From an uncultured Rhodospirillales bacterium (lineage in GTDB: Bacteria; Pseudomonadota; Alphaproteobacteria; Acetobacterales; Acetobacteraceae): DNA of 64,000 nt. Below the pieces are notes generated by a model. The model worked only from the letters and a program-made list of their open reading frames with translations. It ran no database searches and was not told the origin of the DNA. Position numbers and translations under genes: made by a program. The stretch lies in contig CAILMF010000054.1 of the NCBI GenBank assembly GCA_903835235.1, forward strand, positions 62,001 through 126,000, read 5' to 3'. Within the stretch, counting starts at the first letter, position 1, and every line of letters starts with the position of its first letter. Of the stretch, positions 42,740-49,462 are shown one piece after another.

Positions 42740-43695
42740 ACCGCCGCGCGCTGTTCGCCGCCGCCGCGCTGCCCTTCGCCGCCCGCGCGCAGGAGGCATG
42801 GCCGACGCGCCCGCTGCGCTTCATCGTACCCTTTGCGCCTGGTGGCAGCACGGATGCGCTCTCCCGCCTCTCCGCGCAGATATTGAACGAGCGGCTTGGC
42901 CAATCCGTTGTCGTGGAGAACATCGCCGGCGCCGGTGGCATCATCGGCGCGCAGAAGGTCGCCGAGGCGGCGCCCGATGGCTACACGCTGATGGGCGGCA
43001 CGCCGGGGCCGATCACCATCAACCCGCATCTGATGAAGAGCATGCCCTACGACGTGCTGCGCGACCTGGCGCCGGTGGTTTTTGTCGGTGACAGCCCGGG
43101 CGTGCTGGTGGTCAACAAGGCGTCACGCTTCCACAGCATCTCGGACATCGTCGCGGCGTCCAAGGCGACGCGGGGCGGGCTGACCTTCGCCTCCGGCGGC
43201 GTCGGCGCCTTCAGCCACCTGGCGGCGGAGCTGTTCCGCTGGCGCAGCGGCGCCGAGCTGGTGCACGTGCCCTACCGCGGCACCGCGCCGGCGGCGGCGG
43301 ACCTGCTGGCCGGGCGCGCCGACTTCATGGTGGAGAACTACCCGAGCGTGCAGCCCTGGATCGCCAGCGGCGATTTCCGCGTGCTGGCAGTGGGGCTGGG
43401 CAAGCGGTTTTCGCTGCTGCCCAACGTGCCGACCATGGCCGAGGCCGGCGTGCCGAATTGCGAGGCGTCCTCCTGGTTCGGCGTCTTCACCCGCGCCGGG
43501 TCGCCGGCGGCTGCCATCGGCGCGATGAACCGCGCGGTCAATGAAGGCCTGCGGACGCCGGCGGTGCTGGCCAAGCTGGCGGAACTGGGCGTGGAAGCCA
43601 CCGGCGGCACGCCCACGGCCTTCCGCGCCTTGATCGAGCAGCGCCTGGCGGAAATGGGCCAGGTGGTTCGCGCCGCGGGGATCGAGCCGCAATAG
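42736..43695 (+). CDS. Bug/TctC-family periplasmic solute receptor 6
   Basis: A 319-residue receptor with signal MNRRALFAAAALPFAARAQ. The binding motif is PTRPLRFIVPFAPGGSTDAL, then VVVENIAGAGGIIGAQKV, and PYRGTAPAAADLLAGRADF in the lower lobe. The ATG at 42736 overlaps the racemase-2 stop (ATGA), closing the TcuA-SDR-racemase-receptor operon. A strong inverted repeat follows the stop. Confidence 0.92.
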   Translation: MNRRALFAAAALPFAARAQEAWPTRPLRFIVPFAPGGSTDALSRLSAQILNERLGQSVVVENIAGAGGIIGAQKVAEAAPDGYTLMGGTPGPITINPHLMKSMPYDVLRDLAPVVFVGDSPGVLVVNKASRFHSISDIVAASKATRGGLTFASGGVGAFSHLAAELFRWRSGAELVHVPYRGTAPAAADLLAGRADFMVENYPSVQPWIASGDFRVLAVGLGKRFSLLPNVPTMAEAGVPNCEASSWFGVFTRAGSPAAAIGAMNRAVNEGLRTPAVLAKLAELGVEATGGTPTAFRALIEQRLAEMGQVVRAAGIEPQ

Positions 43696-43700
43696 CCGGC

Positions 43701-43746
43701 GCTGGAGTCTGTCACGCGCAGAGAGAAGCGCCTGACAGACTCCAGC
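43701..43746. terminator. 14-base perfect hairpin between convergent genes
   Basis: Arms GCTGGAGTCTGTCA (43701-43714) and TGACAGACTCCAGC (43733-43746) are perfectly complementary, with an inner GCGC/GCGC pair (43716-43719 and 43728-43731). It lies between receptor 6 (+) and a small gene on the other strand. It is long enough to end transcription from both sides, though T-runs are absent. Confidence 0.55.
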
Positions 43747-43803
43747 GAATGGTATTGTCGTGCGCTTCACGTCTCCGGCGTTTCCGCCTGCGGAGATCAC
43801 ACT

Positions 43804-44007
43804 CTAAAGATCGGCCTTCCAGATCCACAGGCCGACCAGCGCCGAGACCGCGCCGCCCGCGAACATCACGGGGTCGCTGGCGGCGCCCAGGTCCAGCGCG
43901 ATCACGCTCCACAGCGCCAGCACCGCCGCACCCACGGCGATGCCGCCGATCAGCGAGGCGCGGCCTTTCTTGATTCGCCCGCCATCCAGCGGCGTCAGCG
44001 CGGCCAC
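43804..44007 (-). CDS. Small two-helix membrane protein
   Basis: A 67-residue protein starting at GTG two bases after the sterol-desaturase stop. It has a basic N-terminal region (GRIKKGRAS) and two hydrophobic helices: LIGGIAVGAAVLALWSVIAL and PVMFAGGAVSALVGLWIW, ending KADL. The composition suits an inner-membrane peptide. No family is recognised. The GTG lacks a strong ribosome site, so it probably relies on coupling with the upstream gene. Confidence 0.5.
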   Translation of the reverse strand: MAALTPLDGGRIKKGRASLIGGIAVGAAVLALWSVIALDLGAASDPVMFAGGAVSALVGLWIWKADL

Positions 44008-44009
44008 GG

Positions 44010-44807
44010 CTATTCTGCCGCCACGAAGCGCGGTGTGCCGGCACCCGGGTTGTCCGTGGTGTGCCGCACCCGGCGCAGATCCTTCCGCACGAAGCGCGTA
44101 TTGTAGCCGTTGAAGATGTGCTGCAGCAGGCCGCACTTAAGGTCCGACGTGCCGAAGAACCAGTCCGCCACCGGGTAGGTCAGGTTGAAGTTGCGCTCCA
44201 TCATGATGGCGGTGTTGTGGTGCGCGGCGTGGTGGCGGCGGATGCTGTTCACCAGCGGAATGTGCCGCACCAGGCTGTCATCCTTCACGTGGCAGCAGAA
44301 GTGGAACAGCTCGTAGTTCAGGTACAGCGCGGTATTGGTGATCAGTACCAGCCAGCCGGCATTCGGCAGGCCCAGCAGGTTCAGCACCCCCCAGGGCACC
44401 AGGCTGATCAGCATGAACGTCACCAGCGCATAGGGCGGGAAGAACACGATCCGGAAGTCACGGCTGCTATCCACGGTGTACTCGTGCTCGGTGAAGAACT
44501 GGTGGTGCGCCAGCGTGTGTCGCTTGTAGATGCCCATCAGCCCGGGGATCGGCCGGTGCATCACGTATTTGTGGATCCACCATTCGAACACGTTGGAAAA
44601 GACGAAGGCGCAGGGAATCACCAGCCATTCATACCAGGCTGGCCCGGTCATCTGCCGCAGGCTGTAGAAGATCAGCGCAGCGCCCAGCGCGTAGATCAGC
44701 GCAACATGCACCCAGCCATTGTACAGCGCGCCGATCTTGCTGCGGAAATCGCTCCGGAACGCCTGCTGGCGGCGCGACAGGCGCTCGGCGCGCGTGGTGG
44801 CGGACAT
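44010..44807 (-). CDS. Sterol desaturase/fatty acid hydroxylase family protein
   Basis: A 265-residue integral membrane di-iron enzyme. Histidine boxes are visible in order: HKYVMH (about residue 80), HTLAHHQFF (about 97-105), HFCCH (about 165-170) and RRHHAAHH (about 190-197). Two or three hydrophobic segments precede and separate them. Family members hydroxylate or desaturate lipids and carotenoids; the substrate is unknown. A 16-base palindrome, a likely operator, lies 22 bases upstream of the start. The GntR gene upstream runs in the same direction. Confidence 0.87.
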   Translation of the reverse strand: MSATTRAERLSRRQQAFRSDFRSKIGALYNGWVHVALIYALGAALIFYSLRQMTGPAWYEWLVIPCAFVFSNVFEWWIHKYVMHRPIPGLMGIYKRHTLAHHQFFTEHEYTVDSSRDFRIVFFPPYALVTFMLISLVPWGVLNLLGLPNAGWLVLITNTALYLNYELFHFCCHVKDDSLVRHIPLVNSIRRHHAAHHNTAIMMERNFNLTYPVADWFFGTSDLKCGLLQHIFNGYNTRFVRKDLRRVRHTTDNPGAGTPRFVAAE

Positions 44808-44828
44808 CGGCGTTTCTCCCTTGGGCGA

Positions 44829-44844
44829 CCCTGATATATCAGGG
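44829..44844. promoter_or_regulatory. Perfect 16-base palindrome (operator candidate)
   Basis: CCCTGATATATCAGGG is fully palindromic and lies between the GntR stop and the hydroxylase start. AATATATCAG, a near half-copy, occurs upstream of the GntR gene at 45616-45625. Its symmetry and position suit a GntR-type operator. Confidence 0.5.
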
Positions 44845-44845
44845 C

Positions 44846-45526
44846 CTAGCCGTCGCGGTCCAGCGTGGCGCGGGTGAAGGCCTCGATGTAGTCGATCAAT
44901 CGGTCCGAGGCCGCGGCGGCAGCATCGGCCTCGCCGGCGGCGATGGCCCGAGCCAGGGCGGCATGCACCTCGGCCGAGGGCGCCAGTTCCGCGCTGCGCC
45001 GCCAGTGGATGAACCAGAAGCGGCGCGACAGGCCGTGCATCAGCGCCATGGCGGCGGTGGCGAACTCATTCCGCGCAGCGGCCAGCACCGCCTGGTTCAA
45101 CGCCTGGTCCAACCGCAGGAAGGCGGTCTCGTCATTGGCTGCCACGGCGTGGTCCATGCCGGCGGCGATCTCCTCGAACCGGGCGCGCTCGGCCGGCGTG
45201 GCGCGGAGGGCGGCGGTGCGGGCGACCAGCCGCTCGATCTCGCGCCGCACTTCCAACAGGCGCAACTGCCCGCGGACATCCACCCCGGCCACCACCACGC
45301 CGCGGCGCGGCAGAATGCGCACCAGCCCTTCGCGCGCCAGGCGCTGCAGGCCCTCACGAATCGGCGTGCGGCCAAATTCAAACCTGGCCGAGAGCTGGGC
45401 TTCGCTGACCACCTCGCCCGGCGGCAGCGCCAGGGTGACAATCGCTTCCTCCAGCGCGCGGTAGGCACGTTCGGTCAGGGTTTCGGCGGGGCGGCGAGGG
45501 CGGCGCGGCGAGGTGGCGGCGGGCAT
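44846..45526 (-). CDS. GntR-family transcriptional regulator (FadR/FCD subgroup)
   Basis: A 226-residue regulator. The N-terminal winged helix contains ERAYRALEEAIVTLALPPGE, SEAQLSARFEFGRTPIREGL (recognition helix) and ARRGV-type wing residues at LVRILPRRGVVVAG. The C-terminal FCD helical domain (VRREIERLVARTAALRAT, DQALNQAVLAAARNEF, RFWFIHWRR) would bind a carboxylate effector through a metal. It is expected to control the adjacent hydroxylase and itself. The ATG at 45526 was taken as start. Confidence 0.9.
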   Translation of the reverse strand: MPAATSPRRPRRPAETLTERAYRALEEAIVTLALPPGEVVSEAQLSARFEFGRTPIREGLQRLAREGLVRILPRRGVVVAGVDVRGQLRLLEVRREIERLVARTAALRATPAERARFEEIAAGMDHAVAANDETAFLRLDQALNQAVLAAARNEFATAAMALMHGLSRRFWFIHWRRSAELAPSAEVHAALARAIAAGEADAAAAASDRLIDYIEAFTRATLDRDG

Positions 45527-45575
45527 CGGCGGGCTATGCCTGTCTCATGCAGCAGTCGCAACCTTGAAGGGTCTG

Positions 45576-45604
45576 TTGACAGCGTCCCCGGTTGCCGCCA
45601 TGGT
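45576..45604 (+). promoter_or_regulatory. Putative promoter of the orphan RNA
   Basis: TTGACA (45576-45581) matches the -35 consensus exactly. CATGGT (45599-45604), 17 bases on, is a weak -10. It would start transcription near 45611 toward the hairpin region. The weak -10 makes this tentative. Confidence 0.3.
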
Positions 45605-45738
45605 CCACCGCAGCAAATATATCAGCCACGGTGGAACCGCCGGGTTTAGGGAAGAGACGTACGAGGCCCCTCTCCGAGGGTAAGCGTACAGCGAGATGAC
45701 GCGGCGAGGGGCAACCTTCGGCCGCGTCTTTTCGTTTT
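45605..45738 (+). ncRNA. Orphan structured RNA candidate with intrinsic terminator
   Basis: About 130 bases of + strand DNA with no gene on that strand ahead of it, ending in an intrinsic terminator. Folding by eye gives: arms 45604-45610/45629-45635 (TCCACCG/CGGTGGA); a GTACG/CGTAC stem (45659-45663/45685-45689) holding a CCCTC-TCC-GAGGG hairpin (45668-45680); then the terminator. GCCCCTC (45666-45672) can instead pair with GAGGGGC in the terminator loop (45706-45712), giving a pseudoknot or a switch between two folds. No known RNA family was recognised. The 5' end is a guess. Confidence 0.5.
45698..45738 (+). terminator. Intrinsic terminator of the orphan RNA
   Basis: GACGCGGC (45698-45705) pairs perfectly with GCCGCGTC (45721-45728) over a 15-base loop, followed at once by TTTTCGTTTT. 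The T-run lies only on the + strand side, so the terminator is directional and cannot belong to DUF6166 or GntR, both on the minus strand. Confidence 0.75.
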
Positions 45739-46031
45739 CAGCCGAGCGCGGCCAGTTCCGCGTCGACTTCCTCGCTGGTCAGCTCCCACGCATTGTCCAG
45801 CTGGGCGACCACGCTGCGCATGAAGGGCTCCACCAGCGCCAGCGCGCGGGTGGTGTCGCCCAGGTGGTCGCAGAGCAGCGCCAGCGCCAACTGCCGCGGG
45901 CCGTCGCCCTCATAGGTCCATTCGTAGCCGGCGGGGGAGAAGGACTTCACGTCGAAGCGTGGGTCCAGGGCAACGCCGTCCACCGTCACCTGTGCGCCGC
46001 CCAGGCCGCGGCCGCCTTCGTAGAGTTTCAT
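45738..46031 (-). CDS. DUF6166 domain-containing protein
   Basis: A 97-residue protein starting MKLYEGGRGLGGAQVTVDG and containing FDVKSFSPAGYEWTYEGDGP, RQLALALLCDHLGD and the acidic end LTSEEVDAELAALG, the pattern of DUF6166. The function is unknown. AAGGAGGG stands before the ATG at 46031, well placed. It is downstream of the alcohol dehydrogenase but separated from it by two 58-base repeats, so it may be independently expressed. Confidence 0.85.
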   Translation of the reverse strand: MKLYEGGRGLGGAQVTVDGVALDPRFDVKSFSPAGYEWTYEGDGPRQLALALLCDHLGDTTRALALVEPFMRSVVAQLDNAWELTSEEVDAELAALG

Positions 46032-46043
46032 GCTGGCCCTCCT

Positions 46044-46159
46044 TGGTTCTGCCGGTCGATTCACGCCTTCGCGCCCTGCGGCGCTCACGCGACCGGACGG
46101 TTGGTTTTGCCGGCCGATTCACGCCTGCACGCCCTGCGGCGCTCAGGCGACCGGACGGT
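46044..46159. repeat. Two 58-base direct repeats (REP-like)
   Basis: Units 46044-46101 and 46102-46159 are tandem and differ at only a few positions. Each contains ends CCGG(T/C)CG and CGACCGG as a 7-base inverted pair (in the first unit 46052-46058/46090-46096) and inner GCGCCCTGCGGCGC. They share GATTCACGCC with the 51-base repeats at 37730-37842. The second unit reaches into the alcohol dehydrogenase stop codon. Confidence 0.8.
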
Positions 46160-47271
46160 TAGTCGAAGATGATGACGGAGCGAATCGCCTCGCCACGTTT
46201 CAGCGCCGCGAAGCCTTCATTGATGTCTTCCAGCCGAATTCTCGCGGTGACCAGGCTGTCCAGCTTCAGGCTGCCCTCCAGGTAGGCGCGGGCCATCGCC
46301 GGAAAATCCTGCTGCGGCCGGGCGCCACCGTAGCTGGACCGCACGATGCGCTTTTCCTGCATCAGGCTGCCCCAACGGAAGCCGACTTCATCCGTGACGC
46401 CGACCTTGCCCAGCCAGACCACCTGGCCGCCGGGGCGCACCGCCTCCATGCTGGTTCGGAAGGCCGCGGGGACGCCGGCGGCCTCGATGACCACATCGGC
46501 GCCGCGGCTTTCCGTCAGCGCACGGGCGACCTCGGCCGGGCTTTCGGTGGCGGGGTCGCACAACACGGTGGCGCCCAGGCTGCGGGCCATTTCGCGGCGC
46601 GCCGGGTTGGGGTCCACCGCGATCACCTGCGCCGCGCCGGCCAGCTTCGCGCCCTGCACGGCGGCCAGGCCAACCGCGCCGGTGCCGATCACCATCACCA
46701 CCTGGCCCCACTGCACCTGGGCGATATGCGTGGCGCCGCCGAAGCCGGTCATGACCGCGCAGCCCAGCAGGCAGGCGCGGTCCAGCGGCATCTCCGCGGG
46801 GATGCGAACCGCCTGCTGCGCTGGCACCACGCAGTATTCGCTGAAGCCGCCGAGATACATCAGCTGGTGCAGCGGCGTGCCATCGTCGCAGGCCAGTCGC
46901 GTGCGGCCATCGAAATGCGCGGCCTTCGGGCCGTTCGCCAGGTATTGGGTACAGAGGATCGGCTGGCCGGAGCCGCAATAGAAGCACTGGCCGCAATGCG
47001 GGTTCCAGCTCAGCACCACGGGGTCGCCGGGGCTCAGCGTCGTCACCGCCTCGCCGCAGCGCTCCACCATGCCGGCCGCCTCATGGCCCAGCACCGCCGG
47101 CAGCCGGCACGCCAACTGGCCCTCAAGCACCTCCAGGTCCGTATGGCAGAGGCTGGCGGCCTTGACCTTCACCAGCACGTCGCCAGGCGCCAGCGGGCCG
47201 AGCGTGATGCGCTCCACCCGCATCGGCTGGCCGATTTCCCGCAGCACGGCGGCGCGGGCCACGGTGGTCAT
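46159..47271 (-). CDS. Zinc-dependent alcohol dehydrogenase (class III-like)
   Basis: A 370-residue MDR-family dehydrogenase. Catalytic zinc ligands lie in SLCHTDLEVL (Cys) and GHEAAG (His). The structural zinc cysteines are in CGQCFYCGSGQPILC. The cofactor fold is VMVIGTGAVGLAAVQGAKLAGA with VDPNPARRE after it, indicating NAD preference. It starts inside the stop codon of the acyl-CoA synthetase gene (ATGA), so the two are translated together, perhaps for oxidation of an alcohol or aldehyde to an acid that is then activated. Confidence 0.92.
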   Translation of the reverse strand: MTTVARAAVLREIGQPMRVERITLGPLAPGDVLVKVKAASLCHTDLEVLEGQLACRLPAVLGHEAAGMVERCGEAVTTLSPGDPVVLSWNPHCGQCFYCGSGQPILCTQYLANGPKAAHFDGRTRLACDDGTPLHQLMYLGGFSEYCVVPAQQAVRIPAEMPLDRACLLGCAVMTGFGGATHIAQVQWGQVVMVIGTGAVGLAAVQGAKLAGAAQVIAVDPNPARREMARSLGATVLCDPATESPAEVARALTESRGADVVIEAAGVPAAFRTSMEAVRPGGQVVWLGKVGVTDEVGFRWGSLMQEKRIVRSSYGGARPQQDFPAMARAYLEGSLKLDSLVTARIRLEDINEGFAALKRGEAIRSVIIFD

Positions 47272-49394
47272 GCGCCGCAGCGCACCAGGCCATCCACCGC
47301 CAGGCAGCCCCAGGCGCCCGCGATGACCGGGTTGACCTCGGCTTCCTCGACCTTGTCGCCGGCGGCGGCGACGAACTGGCTGAAGGCGCTGACCGCCTGG
47401 GCCAGCGCGGCCACATCCGCCTTCGGCGCGCCGCGGAAGCCATCCAGCAGCGGAAAGCCTTGCAGGCTGCGCAGCAATTCCTCCGCCCGCGCTGGCGAGA
47501 CCGGCGCCAGGTCCAGCGCCACGTCGCGCCACAGCTCCGCCTGCACGCCACCGGTGCCCACCAGCACCATGGTGCCGAATTGCGGGTCGCGCCGGGCGCC
47601 GAGGATGATCTCCAAGCCCTTCGGCGCCATGCGCTGCACCAGCACGCCGTCCAGCCGCGCGGTCGGTGCGTGCTGCGCGGCGCTGGCCATGATCTCGGCG
47701 AAGGCGGCCTTCACCGCGGCGGCGTCGGCCAGGTTCAGCTTCACGCCGCCGACCTCGGTCTTGTGGGCAATGTCCGGGCTGTCCAGCTTCAGCACCACCG
47801 GGAAGCCGACGGCGGTCGCGGCCTCGGCGGCGGCCTCGGCGGTGGCGCAGCGGCGGTCTTCCGCCACCGGCACGCCGACCTTGGCGAACAGCGCCTTGGC
47901 CTCGGCCTCCATCAGCACGGCGCCGCCACCGGGCAGCGTGGCTACGGCATCGGCCAGCGCGGCGGCGGGCGGTGCGGCGGGCGCGGCCTGGGGCGCGTAA
48001 TGCGCGTTCCACAGCTTGATCGCATTCATCAGCCGCCGCATGGAGCGGAACAGCGGCACGACAGGCGAGCCATCCGCCGCCGCCGCGCCGGGCGCTTCCA
48101 GCTGCTCGGGGATCCAGGCGACGACGATCGGCTTGCCGCCTTTCTCGGACAGCGCCGCGATCTCCGCGATGCGGCCCGGCGTGGTCTGCCAGTGGCTGTA
48201 CACCTGCGGGTAGACGATGACGCCGTAGGCCGGGTCGGCCATCATCGCCAGCACGCATTCGCCGAAGCTGGCGGGGTTGCTCGCGGCCTGGGCGGTCAGG
48301 TCGCAGGGGTTGCGGGCGGCGCCGAAATCCGGGATCGCCGCGCGCAGCACCTTGGCGGCTTCCTCGCGTGGCTGCGGCATCTCCAGGCCCAGCGCCTCGG
48401 CATGGTCGGCGGCCATGATGCCGGCGCCGCCAGACGCGGTGACGATGGCCACCCCAGGCGCGCTGGGCTTGCCGGCCTTGGCGAAGAAGCCGGCGGTTTC
48501 CAGCAGCGCGTCGTAATCCTCAACCTCCACCATGCCGGCGCGCTTGAACGCGGCGCTCCAGGCCGCCGCGCTGCCGGCGAGAGAGCCGGTGTGGGAGACG
48601 GCGGCGGCGGCACCGGCCTCACCCCGGCCCAGCTTCAGCACGATGATCGGCTTGCCGGCCGCCCGCGCCCGGTCGCCGAGTTCGAACAGCCGGCGACCAT
48701 CGCGCAGGCCTTCCACCGCCAGCGCCACGGCTTTGCACTCGGGCATGGTCAGCTGGTAGGCGGCGAGGTCGCAGACATCCAAGTCGGTGGCATTGCCGGC
48801 CGTGGTCATGTGGCACACGCTGAAATTGCGCTCGGCCGCCTGCATCAGCGCATAGCCCAGCGCGCCGCTTTGGCTGGTGATGGCGACGCCGCCGGCCGGC
48901 GCGGTCATGCGCGGGTATTCCGGCATGAAGGTGACGCCGGCCTTCAGCACATGGTCGACGATGCCGAGGCAGTTGGCGCCCAGCAGCGGCACGCCCAGAG
49001 CCCGCGCGGTGTCGCGCAGTACCGCCTCTTCGGCGCGGCGTTCCTCGATGCCGGTTTCGCCATAGCCGGAGGCGAAGACGATGACGCCGCCGGCGCCCTT
49101 GGCCGCCACCCGCTTCAGCGCGTCCAGCACGCCCTCGCGCGGCATGGCCAGCAGCACGCAGTCGGGGTTGTCGGGCATTTCCTCGATGCTGCCGTAGCAG
49201 GGGCGGCCATGCAGCTGCTGGCCGGCGTATTTCGGGTTCACGCCCCAGACCGGGCCTTCGAACGCGATGTTGTTGGTCAGGCTGCGGGCGCCGAAGCTGG
49301 TGGGCGTGGCCGAAACGCCGATGACGGCGATGCTGCGTGGCGACAACAGCCGGCGCAGGGTGGCGGGGTCGCGAAGTTTCTCAGGTGCGGCCAA
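47268..49394 (-). CDS. ADP-forming acyl-CoA synthetase (acetate--CoA ligase type), fused subunits
   Basis: A 708-residue NDP-forming synthetase. Domains in order: CoA-binding (LSPRSIAVIGVSATPTSFGA, about residues 15-34), ligase/CoA-ligase part with ITSQSGALGYALM and VSHTGSLAGS (the loop with the histidine thought to carry phosphate), and a C-terminal ATP-grasp (FPVVLKLDSPDIAHKTEVGG, LVQRMAPKGLEIILG). Relatives turn acyl-CoA into acid and ATP, or the reverse. TTG at 49394 is chosen because GGGAGG lies six bases upstream and the fold starts just after; no ATG or GTG fits. It is co-transcribed with the alcohol dehydrogenase. Confidence 0.88.
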   Translation of the reverse strand: MAAPEKLRDPATLRRLLSPRSIAVIGVSATPTSFGARSLTNNIAFEGPVWGVNPKYAGQQLHGRPCYGSIEEMPDNPDCVLLAMPREGVLDALKRVAAKGAGGVIVFASGYGETGIEERRAEEAVLRDTARALGVPLLGANCLGIVDHVLKAGVTFMPEYPRMTAPAGGVAITSQSGALGYALMQAAERNFSVCHMTTAGNATDLDVCDLAAYQLTMPECKAVALAVEGLRDGRRLFELGDRARAAGKPIIVLKLGRGEAGAAAAVSHTGSLAGSAAAWSAAFKRAGMVEVEDYDALLETAGFFAKAGKPSAPGVAIVTASGGAGIMAADHAEALGLEMPQPREEAAKVLRAAIPDFGAARNPCDLTAQAASNPASFGECVLAMMADPAYGVIVYPQVYSHWQTTPGRIAEIAALSEKGGKPIVVAWIPEQLEAPGAAAADGSPVVPLFRSMRRLMNAIKLWNAHYAPQAAPAAPPAAALADAVATLPGGGAVLMEAEAKALFAKVGVPVAEDRRCATAEAAAEAATAVGFPVVLKLDSPDIAHKTEVGGVKLNLADAAAVKAAFAEIMASAAQHAPTARLDGVLVQRMAPKGLEIILGARRDPQFGTMVLVGTGGVQAELWRDVALDLAPVSPARAEELLRSLQGFPLLDGFRGAPKADVAALAQAVSAFSQFVAAAGDKVEEAEVNPVIAGAWGCLAVDGLVRCGA

Positions 49395-49462
49395 GCCACC
49401 CTCCCATTGTTCGTTCTCGGACGCTGAAAGCCTAGCCGCCGCATCCGCGGGCCACAAGCTGG

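Noticed and set aside
44829-44844. Terminator for GntR
   Set aside because: The palindrome has no loop and no T-run; an operator explains its symmetry better.
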